This document shows positions 45,778-54,804 of a stretch of 64,000 nt of DNA, one piece after another; within the stretch, counting starts at the first letter, position 1; every line of letters begins with the position of its first letter. The position numbers were made by a program, and so were the translations under genes. Location of the stretch: assembly GCF_021531055.1 (NCBI RefSeq), contig NZ_JADYTL010000007.1:81228-145227 (forward strand), given 5' to 3'. The notes beneath the pieces are model-generated. The model ran no database searches and had not been told where the DNA came from. It worked only from the letters and a program-made list of their open reading frames with translations. The stretch comes from Collinsella tanakaei (lineage in GTDB: Bacteria; Actinomycetota; Coriobacteriia; Coriobacteriales; Coriobacteriaceae).

Positions 45778-46934
45778 GCAAGAAACATCCTTTGGCGCTA
45801 TACGTTGGTAGATTCGGTCATCCAGATATCAGTGCTTCAGGGCAACGTGTATATAACGTCGGAGTAATGCTGCGTGACAGTGGGTGGGACGTTAAATATA
45901 TAACTGCGGCACATGGTTCGAAAAGCTGCTACTACGATGGGTTCTCATTTCAATCAGTAGCCCCGAAGGGGCATGTTTCTAAGGCCCGAGCGCTGTGCAA
46001 TCTGGTATTTGAAGGCGATCTTATTCGGGCAGCTGTTGAAATGTGCGCAGAGTTTTCTCCTTCGATAGTTATTTTATATAACGCAAGCGGGCTTTTACAA
46101 CAGCGATTGATGCGAGTATGCAGAAAGCTTGAAATAGCAGTTTTTGGCGATGTGACCGAATGGTACAGCGCTTCAACTTATATGGATTTCGCCAACCTAA
46201 TTCGAGTCTGTTCTGTTGATTGGCGTATTCGACATTCCGACATCCATCTAGCGGGAGTAATTTCGATAAGCACGTTCTTACATAACTATTATCAAAAGCG
46301 GGGGGTTCGCTCGTTTGAGCTTCCACCTGTTTTTGGAGATGACGCTTTTGTCGAGCGTACTAATAGGAGAGACGGCCCTCTTCGCATCATTTATGCTGGA
46401 TCGCCAGCGCAGAAGGATAATCTAAGTTCTGTTCTTAAGGCCTATTGTATGAGAGTGGCAAAAGGTGACTCAATAGAGTTCGACGTAGTGGGGCTTACGG
46501 AGGGACAACTTAGGGATTTGTTTCCGGATGTGATTAAGCCTGGACCCTTACCGTCAGGGTTGAAAGCGTGGGGTAGACAGCCAAGGCATGTAGTACTCCA
46601 AATGCTCGCAAGTGCCGACATCTGTTTCTTGATTCGTGAATCGAAGCGTTATGCGCGAGCTGGTTTTTCGACCAAGTTTGCTGAATGCATGTGCTCTGGT
46701 GTTCTTATGGCATGTAACACGGTGGGTGGGGCTGACCTACTGCTAGAAGATGGCGTTAACGGCTTCATCGTTGATGGGTCTAATGCAGAATCTATTGCGG
46801 CGATAATCGATGAAGTATCTCACATGAGGACAGAAGACCTTAGTCTAATGAGTCGGTCTACCGTTCATTTTGCTCGACGCACGTTTTCTCGTGACGCCTA
46901 TACAAGTTATTTGAATGAGTTCTTGAGTGTCTAA
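45774..46934 (+). CDS. Glycosyltransferase (GT4-like)
   Basis: 386 aa. N-terminal LALYVGRFGHPDISASGQRVYNVGVML; donor-domain IIYAGSPAQKDNLSSVLKAYC, ICFLIRESKRYARAGFSTKFAECMCSGVLMACN. This resembles GT4 enzymes but with a weaker E-x7-E motif (FAECMCSG). The GTG start overlaps the polymerase stop (GTGA), so translation is coupled. In the AT-rich cassette; sugar specificity unknown. Confidence 0.8.
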   Translation: MSKKHPLALYVGRFGHPDISASGQRVYNVGVMLRDSGWDVKYITAAHGSKSCYYDGFSFQSVAPKGHVSKARALCNLVFEGDLIRAAVEMCAEFSPSIVILYNASGLLQQRLMRVCRKLEIAVFGDVTEWYSASTYMDFANLIRVCSVDWRIRHSDIHLAGVISISTFLHNYYQKRGVRSFELPPVFGDDAFVERTNRRDGPLRIIYAGSPAQKDNLSSVLKAYCMRVAKGDSIEFDVVGLTEGQLRDLFPDVIKPGPLPSGLKAWGRQPRHVVLQMLASADICFLIRESKRYARAGFSTKFAECMCSGVLMACNTVGGADLLLEDGVNGFIVDGSNAESIAAIIDEVSHMRTEDLSLMSRSTVHFARRTFSRDAYTSYLNEFLSV

Positions 46935-46970
46935 AACATAACAATAGTACATAGAGAAAGCTTTTCATTA

Positions 46971-48053
46971 ATGCGCATACTAATAATATTTGACGACTAT
47001 TTCGGTGGAGCAGGTAATGTTGCCCAGCTATTAGCTCGAGAATTACGAGAAGATAATGATGTAACTTTAATGCCCACCAACGAGCACACCTCTCCTCGTT
47101 ATGAGTTGAGTAACATACGCCTTGCTCCATATAGACTACAGGTCCGCAAATCGGATTTCCTGTTCCTCGGGAAGCGCATCTTAACCCCACTGCGCTGCTC
47201 AATTCTAGAGCATAGCCCTGATTTAGTTATCTCATTTCTGGATATTATCAATACCCTTGTTTGCCTGTCTTTAAGAGATGAAAACGTTGCGCTGATAGTT
47301 TCTGAGCGCAATGATCCAATCAAATCTGCCCCGTCGCCCCCTTGGGGGATTATGAGAAGACATGCGTATGAAAGAGCGGATATTATCACTGTGCAATTCC
47401 CTTCCTTCATCTCGTCATTAGGTAAGAAGCTCGAAAGGAAAGTGCGCGTAACTCCAAATATAATTCAACCTGCACCGCATAAAACTGTGCCTGCTGTTCA
47501 CCATCCTCTTCGATTGGTTTCCGTAGGTAGGTTGACTCATCAGAAAAGATTCGATCGAATGCTTGCAATAATGGGGCGGTTTATTCAAAGCCATCCCGAT
47601 GCGACGCTTTCTATCTATGGCGACGGCGAACTTCGCGAACAGCTTTCGTTGCAGGTAAAAGAGAGCGGACTCTCCGAGAACGTTCTCTTCATGGGTGTCA
47701 CATCGGACGTTCATGCGGCATTGATAGAATCAGATGTTTTCTTGATGACCTCACAATTTGAGGGGTTTCCCAATGCGTTAAGTGAAGCTCTTGCCGTCGG
47801 ACTACCTTCCGTCTCTTATGCGTGCCATCAGGGAATCCGAGATTTGGTTGGAGAAGGGGGGATAGTTGTTGAGGAGGGGGATGTAGACTCCTATTTAGGC
47901 GCATTGAACGAATTGGCAACGTCTAACGTGTCTTGGATGAGGTGTTCCAGAGGGGCATTGGATTCCGCTGATCGTTATGGAGCTACAAGAGTTGTCCCGC
48001 AATGGAAACAATGTATGTCTGATGCAATGAGGCTGGCTGCATCTCGAAAATAA
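46971..48053 (+). CDS. Glycosyltransferase family 4
   Basis: 360 aa. N-terminal MRILIIFDDYFGGAGNVAQLLA; donor domain LRLVSVGRLTHQKRFDRMLAIM, LSIYGDGELREQL, and FLMTSQFEGFPNALSEALAVGLPSV with the E-x7-E catalytic/binding motif. This is the pattern of GalNAc/Gal-type GT4 transferases such as WbnK/CapM, but the sugar cannot be fixed. In the AT-rich cassette, 36 bp after the previous gene; a weak GAGAAAG precedes the ATG. Confidence 0.88.
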   Translation: MRILIIFDDYFGGAGNVAQLLARELREDNDVTLMPTNEHTSPRYELSNIRLAPYRLQVRKSDFLFLGKRILTPLRCSILEHSPDLVISFLDIINTLVCLSLRDENVALIVSERNDPIKSAPSPPWGIMRRHAYERADIITVQFPSFISSLGKKLERKVRVTPNIIQPAPHKTVPAVHHPLRLVSVGRLTHQKRFDRMLAIMGRFIQSHPDATLSIYGDGELREQLSLQVKESGLSENVLFMGVTSDVHAALIESDVFLMTSQFEGFPNALSEALAVGLPSVSYACHQGIRDLVGEGGIVVEEGDVDSYLGALNELATSNVSWMRCSRGALDSADRYGATRVVPQWKQCMSDAMRLAASRK

Positions 48054-48070
48054 ACGTTGGGGAGTGTCTT

Positions 48071-48577
48071 ATGTCACTACTGAGCTGGATGAGTAACCGC
48101 AGGTTCCTGAAGCGCCAAGCCGATGCCGTGGCGCGCGGCCTGATGATAGGGACGGGGTGCGAAATACTCAATGATTGGGATTTTGGATCTGAGCCATATC
48201 TGGTCACTATCGGTAATAATGTTAGGATTGCTTCTGGTGTAAAGATTGTCACCCATGATGGGGGAGTTTGGACCCTGCGACATCTCTATCCTGAGCTTTC
48301 AGAGATAGATAGATTCGGAAGGGTAAAAATCAACGATAACTGTCATATTGGGCTTAACGCAATTATTCTGCCTGGTGTCACTATTGGAAGCAACTGCATT
48401 GTGGGGGCAGGCGCGGTTGTAACGAAAGACGTTCCTTCCGGATCGGTTGCGGTTGGAGTTCCAGCGCGTGTGATAGGCAGCATTGAAGACTATAAAAGCA
48501 AACATGAGTCTGAGTTTGTGCGCACAAAAAAGCTATCTCCAAGTGAAAAGCGTGAATATGTTGAAATTCGCTTTTAA
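48071..48577 (+). CDS. Left-handed beta-helix O-acetyltransferase
   Basis: 168-aa hexapeptide-repeat acyltransferase. Repeats of the type VTIGNNVRIASGVKIVTHDG and VKINDNCHIGLNAIILPGVTIGSNCIVGAGAVVTKDVPSGSVAVGVPARVIG, with the expected catalytic His in THDGG. It probably O-acetylates a sugar of the repeat unit. Last gene of the AT-rich cassette; G/C bias returns within the next gene. Confidence 0.88.
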   Translation: MSLLSWMSNRRFLKRQADAVARGLMIGTGCEILNDWDFGSEPYLVTIGNNVRIASGVKIVTHDGGVWTLRHLYPELSEIDRFGRVKINDNCHIGLNAIILPGVTIGSNCIVGAGAVVTKDVPSGSVAVGVPARVIGSIEDYKSKHESEFVRTKKLSPSEKREYVEIRF

Positions 48578-48623
48578 CGTGCACGACCTCGACGGTTTTT
48601 TGGCAGAATAGCGGGAGGAATAG

Positions 48624-49658
48624 ATGAAACGTACAGTTTTAGTTACCGGTGCGGCCGGTTTCATTGGCGCGTTCCTGTCGGCACGGCTCGTCTGCGAGAG
48701 CTGGGACGTCGTCGGGTTCGATAACGTCAATAGCTATTACGATCCCGGCATCAAGGAGGACCGCATCCGCATGGTGGAGGCCGCGGCCGCGGAGGGGCCG
48801 GGCTCCTTCCGGCTTGTTCGCGGCGACCTCTGCGACGCGGCGCTGGTGGAGCGGCTCTTCGCGGAGCACTCCTTTGACGTCGTGGTCAACCTCGCCGCCC
48901 AGGCGGGCGTGCGCTACTCCATCGACAACCCCAGGGCCTACGTGGACTCCAACCTCGTCGGGTTCTTCAACGTTCTCGAGGCGTGCCGGCACCATCCCGT
49001 GAAGCACCTGGTGTACGCGAGCTCGAGCTCCGTCTACGGCGGCAACGAGAAGGTGCCCTTCTCCGAGTCCGACCGGGTCGACCACCCGGTGTCGCTCTAC
49101 GCCGCCACCAAGAAGGCCAACGAGCTCATGGCGCACGCCTACTCCAAGCTCTACGGCATCCCGGCCACGGGCCTCAGGTTCTTCACGGTCTACGGCCCCA
49201 TGGGGCGTCCCGACATGGCGTACTTCAAGTTCGCTGACACGCTCCGTGCGGGCGGGACGATAAAGATCTACAACATGGGCGACTGCCGGCGCGACTTCAC
49301 CTACGTCGACGACATCGTCGAGGGCGTTGCGCGCGTGATCGCGCGGCCGCCGGCCGACTGCGGCACCGGCGCCCGCTACGCCGTCTACAACATAGGCAAC
49401 TCGGAGCCGGTGCAGCTGCTGGAGTTCGTCGACACGCTCCAGCGCGTCCTCGTGGAGGAGGGGGTCCTCCCGGAGGGCTACGACTTCGAGGCGCACCGGG
49501 AGCTCGCCCCCATGCAGCCCGGCGACGTGGTGGAGACCTACGCCGACTGCTCCGTCCTCGAGCGCGACTTCGGCTACCGGCCGGCGACCGCGCTCGAGGA
49601 CGGCCTCCGCTCGTTCGCGAAGTGGTACCGGGGGTACTACGAATGCGGGGTGAGATAG
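48624..49658 (+). CDS. NAD-dependent epimerase, UDP-glucuronate 4-epimerase-like
   Basis: 344-aa extended SDR. Motifs: VTGAAGFIGAFLSARL, NLAAQAGVRYSIDNPRAYVDSN, YASSSSVYGGN, and YAATKKANELMAHAYSKLYG with the catalytic Tyr-x3-Lys. The phrase TGLRFFTVYGPMGRPDMAYFKF is typical of UDP-GlcA 4-epimerases, which make UDP-GalA. Its substrate would come from the Ugd encoded 1.3 kb downstream. Strong G/C codon bias, in sharp contrast with the gene before it. An OLD-like ATPase gene starts directly at its stop. Confidence 0.9.
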   Translation: MKRTVLVTGAAGFIGAFLSARLVCESWDVVGFDNVNSYYDPGIKEDRIRMVEAAAAEGPGSFRLVRGDLCDAALVERLFAEHSFDVVVNLAAQAGVRYSIDNPRAYVDSNLVGFFNVLEACRHHPVKHLVYASSSSVYGGNEKVPFSESDRVDHPVSLYAATKKANELMAHAYSKLYGIPATGLRFFTVYGPMGRPDMAYFKFADTLRAGGTIKIYNMGDCRRDFTYVDDIVEGVARVIARPPADCGTGARYAVYNIGNSEPVQLLEFVDTLQRVLVEEGVLPEGYDFEAHRELAPMQPGDVVETYADCSVLERDFGYRPATALEDGLRSFAKWYRGYYECGVR

Positions 49659-50867
49659 ATGCCCGGCTCAATCGAGGTCGTCATCGGTCCGAACGGCTAC
49701 GGCAAGACCACTTATCTTGAGAAGAGGCGGCAGGACCTCCTCGACGCGGGGGTCGACCCGCGCGAGATCCTCTTCCTCCCATCCGAGATCAAGCTCCTCG
49801 ACGAAGTTAAGGACTCCGTGGACAGCTCGCAGACAATGGAGTACCTCATGTCGGAGATGCTCGAGACGCCCGCGTACATAGAGAAGCGGGACGAGCTGTT
49901 CGATGAGCTCGACAGCGCGATAGCGGCGAACGTTGGCGCGTTGAACGCGATGCTCGACGAGGTGCTTTCGCTCAACAGATCCGTGCGCTCGGGGGACTTC
50001 ATCTCGCCGAACCCGAGAAAGAGGTTCATCAAGTATCCGGTTGCCATCAATCAAAGGGACGTCAAGGAGAAAATGGGCAGCGGTCAGCGCATGCAGCTGC
50101 TGCTTAAGTTCGCGGAAAACAGCAGGAAGGAGCATATCTTCCTCGACGAACCAGAGAAGTACTCCCATCCATCGCTCCTGAACGGCACGGCGAGGGCGAT
50201 CAACGGTCTCGTCAGCGCCGGCAAGTCCGTGTGCATCGCGACGCACTCCCCGAAGCTCGTCTCGATGCTGGAGGTCAGCTTCGGGGACATCCGGATCATC
50301 AACGACGCCACGCACGAACCGAAGGAAATCGACTTCGACGGGGCGGTCGCAGAGGCAAGTAAGCTGGTACCCGGTGGCTCCCTGCCCGCCGATTGCAAGA
50401 GGTACTACGGCAGCGGCGCCTCCTTCCGCGAGTGCCTGGAGAGGCGCCACGCGCGGCCATTCATCGAGTCGCTGTTCTCCAGGCACGTCTACCTCTGCGA
50501 GGGCGCAAACGACGAGCTGTTTGTCATCGAGGCGCTGAAACAGCTCGGGGGCTACTACGATGATTACAGCGTGGTGAAGACGTGGGGCAAGCCTAACATG
50601 CCCGTGTTCATCGCCCTGTACAAGGGGCTCGATGTCGGCTTCAGCGTCGTTTTCGACATTGATGACGAGCTGAAGTTCCCGCACGACAAGGTGAACCATG
50701 CCATTCGTCAGCTTGCGGCTGGTCATACGGTCGTTGAATTCGCCCCCAATCTCGAAGCGGAACTTGGCTACCAAGCGACTGGATCCAAGAAGGGGGATTC
50801 CCTCGCCCTGCTTGACTATCTTGAAAGCACGGGAATTGATCCAAAGTTCGACCCGAGAGAGATATAG
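49659..50867 (+). CDS. OLD-like ATPase with Toprim domain
   Basis: 402 aa. ABC/SMC-type ATPase first: Walker A GPNGYGKTTYL, signature GSGQRMQLLLKF, Walker B HIFLDEPEKYSHP, H-loop CIATHSPKLVS. Then a Toprim-like domain (about residues 280-400): VYLCEGANDELFVIEAL gives the Glu and GFSVVFDIDDELKF the Asp-x-Asp. Overcoming-lysogenization-defect (OLD) nucleases have this order and act in phage defence; the ATPase here is short for the family (OLD is usually 550-600 aa). It abuts the epimerase stop with no gap and precedes ugd. Its role in a polysaccharide operon is not evident. No gabija-like helicase partner is present. Confidence 0.75.
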   Translation: MPGSIEVVIGPNGYGKTTYLEKRRQDLLDAGVDPREILFLPSEIKLLDEVKDSVDSSQTMEYLMSEMLETPAYIEKRDELFDELDSAIAANVGALNAMLDEVLSLNRSVRSGDFISPNPRKRFIKYPVAINQRDVKEKMGSGQRMQLLLKFAENSRKEHIFLDEPEKYSHPSLLNGTARAINGLVSAGKSVCIATHSPKLVSMLEVSFGDIRIINDATHEPKEIDFDGAVAEASKLVPGGSLPADCKRYYGSGASFRECLERRHARPFIESLFSRHVYLCEGANDELFVIEALKQLGGYYDDYSVVKTWGKPNMPVFIALYKGLDVGFSVVFDIDDELKFPHDKVNHAIRQLAAGHTVVEFAPNLEAELGYQATGSKKGDSLALLDYLESTGIDPKFDPREI

Positions 50868-50934
50868 CTGACAAATCAATTGCGGCGCAACAGCCGAATG
50901 ATCGTTATTCGTTCCCTGACAATTGGAGATCGAC

Positions 50935-52194
50935 ATGAAGATCGCAGTCGCAGGCACAGGCTACGTCGGCCTGTCCATCGCCGTCCTGCTCGCGCAGCAC
51001 CACGAGGTGAGCGCCCTGGACATCGTCCCCGCGAAGGTGGAGATGCTCAACCGCCTCGAGTCGCCCATCCGCGACGCGGAGATCGAGCGGTTCCTGGCCG
51101 AGGCGGGGAGGGGGGAGAGGCCCCTCGGTCTGAGCGCCACGGCCGACCCCGCCGAGGCGTACGCGGGCGCTGAGTTCGCGGTCGTCGCCACGCCCACGAA
51201 CTACGACCCCGACAGGAACTTCTTCGACACCTCGGCCGTGGAGGCGGCGATCGACGCGGTGCGCGCGGTGAACCCCGGCGCGTGGGTCGTCGTCAAGTCC
51301 ACCGTTCCCGTCGGCTACACCGAGCGCCTGCGCGCCGAGCGCGGGGACTCCCGCATCATCTTCTCGCCGGAGTTCCTGCGCGAGGGACATGCGCTCTTCG
51401 ACAATCTTCATCCCAGTCGCATTGTAGTGGGTGCGCCCGCGGATGACGTTGAAGCTCGTGCTGCTGCGGAACGCTTCGCCGCCCTGCTTTCTGAGGGCGC
51501 CGATCCCGCTGAGCACGATCGCGCGAACGAGGATGGCTCGACTGGCATTCCCGAACTTGTACTCGGCCTTACGGAGGCCGAGGCGGTCAAGCTCTTCGCC
51601 AACACCTACCTGGCGCTCCGCGTCTCCTACTTCAACGAGCTCGACACCTATTGTGAAGTGCGTGGCCTTTCCACCGCCGACGTCATCCGCGGTGTGTGTC
51701 TCGAGCCGCGCATCGGATCGTTCTACAACAACCCGTCCTTCGGCTACGGCGGATATTGTCTGCCCAAGGACACCAAACAGCTGCTTGCCAACTATAAGGA
51801 CGTGCCTCAGAACCTCATCGAGGCCATCGTGGATTCCAACCGCACACGCAAAGATCACGTTGCGGACGAGGTGCTCACGCGCGTGAATGAGCTCGTGTAC
51901 GCGGGCGTGTCCGCGCCGACTGTGGGTGTGTATCGTCTCACCATGAAGAGCGGATCGGATAACTTCCGCGCATCTTCTGTCCAGGGCATCATGAAGCGCG
52001 TGAAGGCCAAGGGCGTGCCCGTGGTGGTCTATGAGCCCACGCTTGACGACGAGACGTTCTTCGGTTCCGAGGTCACACACGATCTCGCGGCTTTCAAGAA
52101 GCGCTGCGACCTGATCATCGCTAACCGATGGAGTGATGAGCTTTCGGACGTGTCGGACAAGGTCTACACGCGTGATCTATTCCGTAGGGATTAA
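50935..52194 (+). CDS. ugd: UDP-glucose 6-dehydrogenase
   Basis: 419-aa NAD-dependent enzyme making UDP-glucuronate. [17 protein letters not shown] cofactor motif; [11 protein letters not shown]; catalytic Cys in [15 protein letters not shown]; and the closing region [20 protein letters not shown] 50935 has TTGGAGAT upstream. Codon choice changes within the gene near 51390, from strongly G/C-ending (5' part) to mixed (3' part), suggesting recombination. With the UDP-GlcA 4-epimerase-like enzyme it would supply uronic acids. Confidence 0.95.
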   Translation: MKIAVAGTGYVGLSIAVLLAQHHEVSALDIVPAKVEMLNRLESPIRDAEIERFLAEAGRGERPLGLSATADPAEAYAGAEFAVVATPTNYDPDRNFFDTSAVEAAIDAVRAVNPGAWVVVKSTVPVGYTERLRAERGDSRIIFSPEFLREGHALFDNLHPSRIVVGAPADDVEARAAAERFAALLSEGADPAEHDRANEDGSTGIPELVLGLTEAEAVKLFANTYLALRVSYFNELDTYCEVRGLSTADVIRGVCLEPRIGSFYNNPSFGYGGYCLPKDTKQLLANYKDVPQNLIEAIVDSNRTRKDHVADEVLTRVNELVYAGVSAPTVGVYRLTMKSGSDNFRASSVQGIMKRVKAKGVPVVVYEPTLDDETFFGSEVTHDLAAFKKRCDLIIANRWSDELSDVSDKVYTRDLFRRD

Positions 52195-52233
52195 GCTAAG
52201 TACGAGACTCTGCTTTGTTGAAAGGGTGAGACC

Positions 52234-53421
52234 ATGCCCCTCCGCACCGACTACTCGGACGTCTCCTTCAAGAACGACGGCCGCCTGAAGCTCCTCGTCA
52301 TCGTGGGCACGCGCCCGGAGGTCATCCGCCTCTCGGAGGTCATCAAGAAGTGCCGCCGGCACTTCGACTGCCTGCTCGCGCACACCGGGCAGAACTACGA
52401 TTACACGCTGAACGGCATCTTCTTCCGCGACCTCTCGCTGGACGACCCGGACGTCTACATGGACGCGGTGGGGGAGGACCTGGGCTCGACCATCGGCAAC
52501 ATCATCGACGCCTCCTACAAGCTCATGGCGCAGGTCAAGCCTGACGCCCTGCTCGTGCTGGGCGACACGAACTCGTGCCTCTCGGCCATCCCCGCCAAGC
52601 GCCTGCACATCCCCATCTTCCATATGGAGGCGGGCAACCGCTGCAAGGACGAGTGCCTGCCGGAGGAGACCAACCGCCGCATCGTGGACGTGATCTCCGA
52701 CGTGAACCTTGCCTACTCCGAGCACGCGCGCCGCTATCTTGCCGCCACCGGCTGCGCGCCGGAGCGCACCTACGTGACGGGCTCGCCCATGGCCGAGGTG
52801 CTGCGCGCGAACCTGGGGCAGATCGACGCGTCGGACGTGCTCGACCGCGAGGGCCTGGAGCCCGGCGGCTACTTCCTGCTCTCAGCCCACCGCGAGGAGA
52901 ACATCGACACGGAGGCCAACTTCCGCTCGCTGTTCGGCGCCATTAACGCGCTCGCGGAGGAGTACGGCAGGCCGATCCTCTACAGCTGCCACCCGCGCAG
53001 CCGCAAGCGCCTGGAGGCCACCGGCTTTGCGCTCCACCCGCTCGTCCGCACGCACGAGCCCATGGGCTTCCACGACTACAACCGCCTGCAGTCGAGCGCC
53101 TTCTGCGTGGTCTCGGACTCCGGCACCCTGCCCGAGGAGTCGAGCTTCTTCGCCTCCATCGGCCGTCCATTCCCGGCTGTCTGCATCCGCACCTCCACGG
53201 AGCGCCCCGAGGCGCTCGATAAGGGCTGCTTCACGCTCGCGGGCATCGATGAGCGCGGCCTGCTCAACGCTGTGCGCACCGCGGTCGCCCTCGACGCGGA
53301 GGGGTCGCTGCCCGCCGCTCCCGTGCCGGACTACGCCGACGAGAACGTCTCCACCAAGGTCGTGAAGATCATCCAGTCCTACACGGGCATCGTCGACCGC
53401 ATGGTGTGGAGGAAGTACTAG
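52234..53421 (+). CDS. capG: UDP-GlcNAc 2-epimerase-type enzyme (CapG/FnlC)
   Basis: 395 aa, WecB family. IVGTRPEVIRLSEVIK, HTGQNYD, VLGDTNSCLSAIPAKRL, FHMEAGNRCKDECLPEETNRRI, SAHREENIDTE, and SDSGTLPEESSFF are family signatures. With CapE and CapF in the same operon it is best read as CapG/FnlC, which finishes UDP-L-FucNAc by 2-epimerisation, not as WecB for ManNAc. It is the last gene of the operon, 12 kb from capF. A hairpin terminator follows 50 bp downstream. Confidence 0.9.
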   Translation: MPLRTDYSDVSFKNDGRLKLLVIVGTRPEVIRLSEVIKKCRRHFDCLLAHTGQNYDYTLNGIFFRDLSLDDPDVYMDAVGEDLGSTIGNIIDASYKLMAQVKPDALLVLGDTNSCLSAIPAKRLHIPIFHMEAGNRCKDECLPEETNRRIVDVISDVNLAYSEHARRYLAATGCAPERTYVTGSPMAEVLRANLGQIDASDVLDREGLEPGGYFLLSAHREENIDTEANFRSLFGAINALAEEYGRPILYSCHPRSRKRLEATGFALHPLVRTHEPMGFHDYNRLQSSAFCVVSDSGTLPEESSFFASIGRPFPAVCIRTSTERPEALDKGCFTLAGIDERGLLNAVRTAVALDAEGSLPAAPVPDYADENVSTKVVKIIQSYTGIVDRMVWRKY

Positions 53422-53470
53422 TCAGAGCGAATCGATCTGCGCGTTTCCTTGCGCCGATATGGCATGATGG

Positions 53471-53504
53471 CGGGTTCATCCACGGTCGTGGGTGAGCCCG
53501 TTTT
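53471..53504 (+). terminator. Terminator of the polysaccharide operon
   Basis: CGGGTTCATCCAC (53471-53483) pairs with GTGGGTGAGCCCG (53488-53500), one mismatch, then TTTT. It overlaps the 3' end of the convergent membrane protein gene. Confidence 0.8.
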
Positions 53505-54189
53505 GCTTATGAGCCCGAGAAGGTGCCTGCTTCGACTGATGGGAATCTGACCTACTGACCATCGCGCAGTTTTTGTTAGGCAAATAGCATCTGATCAGCT
53601 CAAATAGGGCGAGACAAAATGTTCCGACAGTGCTGAGCCAACTAATGAACTCGGCTAAGGCTTTGGTGGCCGGGTCGCCGTTTTCGCAGAAAACGGCTGA
53701 TGCCAGCAGCAGCATTGCGATCGTGAAATTGCGCCATTCCGGCTTGAGGCTCCCGTCTTGTTCGAGTGAGTAGTTAAGTTCACACCAGAGCACAACAATG
53801 AGAATGTTAGTTATCATGAGCCAGCGTGTCACAGTGCTTTCCGACTCGTGCAGTTCGGCGACGCAGTGATTTGCTGCAGGCGAAATGCAGACAGCAAAGA
53901 GAAGCGGATAGGCCAGCTTAGTTACCAAGGGAATTCCGAGACGGCACTCTTGCTTTGCTAGATTGGTGCCGCGTCTCTTAAATTGTACGATTTCCAACGC
54001 ACGAAATAACAAATGGATACCAAGGAACGGTGCAGCGCAGGATCCAAAGAAGAGCGCTGCACTTGGAGTTAGGACTCGGATTTGCGAGAGGACGAAGATC
54101 AAGAAGCAGGCGATCGCTCCAAGCGCAAGGCACCATCGTGGGAGGCGGTAAGAGGTGGGTCCGCCTATGGTTCGGACAGGAAAGGCCAT
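53476..54189 (-). CDS. Hypothetical polytopic membrane protein
   Basis: 237 aa with about six hydrophobic segments (LPRWCLALGAIACFLIFVLS, ALFFGSCAAPFLGIHLLF, LAYPLLFAVCISPAA, WLMITNILIVVLWC, FTIAMLLLASAVFC, TVGTFCLALFELIRCYL). AAGGAGCTCGAGA precedes the ATG. The C-terminus is polar and overlaps the operon terminator. I recognise no family. Base use is lower in G/C than the flanks, suggesting transfer together with the gap downstream. Confidence 0.6.
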   Translation of the reverse strand: MAFPVRTIGGPTSYRLPRWCLALGAIACFLIFVLSQIRVLTPSAALFFGSCAAPFLGIHLLFRALEIVQFKRRGTNLAKQECRLGIPLVTKLAYPLLFAVCISPAANHCVAELHESESTVTRWLMITNILIVVLWCELNYSLEQDGSLKPEWRNFTIAMLLLASAVFCENGDPATKALAEFISWLSTVGTFCLALFELIRCYLPNKNCAMVSRSDSHQSKQAPSRAHKQNGLTHDRG

Positions 54190-54804
54190 TCTCGAGCTCC
54201 TTCAGTTTGCACCTGTGCTTGTTTTGCCGAATTCTCGGTTTGCGAAAATCCTTATAGGAGCCACGCTTAAGGCGTGTCTCATACAAACAAGTCGTTCTTT
54301 AGCTGCTCAATGTCGGGACAGCAGTAATGCACCTAACGATTTGATGTTTTAGCAAGAGTAGGCCATCTCCGAGGAGGCCGCAATTTAAAATTGCGATAGT
54401 AGGATGGCAAAAACACTATATCTTGAGTCCCTAGTGCGTTTTGTCCTGCACCTTACGCAAAGCGCCAGTTCAAAAGCTTTCATTTAATTCTAGATATTGC
54501 GTAGTGTCGCATAGGGATGTGTGCTTGACGGGGGACAGCTTCTTGAAGCAACTCCCTCGCGCACGGCCATCTCGAGGCCGCCTACGGTAGCAGCATCATG
54601 GACGACGTGCTGGCCCTCGAGAAGGTCGTTCTCGCCATCCAGATGCTCCGGCTCGGGCTGAAGGACGAGGGCGTCGTCCGAATGGTCGATATTGCTCGGA
54701 GGAGATAGCCCACCCCTCCGCCCGGGGGCCGACGGCGACCGCTGGTATCATGTCCTCAGAACAACCGCGGCCGCCGCGCCGCAGAGCAGCCTGGGGGTGG
54801 ACGG
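54190..54804. other. 615-bp gap with low-GC sequence and a short open frame
   Basis: A perfect palindrome GCAATTTAAAATTGC lies at 54380-54394. A short + frame at 54598-54708 encodes 36 residues (MDDVLALEKVVLAIQMLRLG...) and is open upstream to 54546. It reads like the tail of a longer helical protein and has no ribosome-binding site, so it is probably a remnant. I see nothing else. Confidence 0.5.

Noticed and set aside
52234..53421. WecB for ManNAc synthesis
   Set aside because: With CapE and CapF in the same operon, the CapG role is the simpler reading; no ManNAc dehydrogenase specific to ManNAcA is seen, and the dehydrogenase present has the Ugd pattern.
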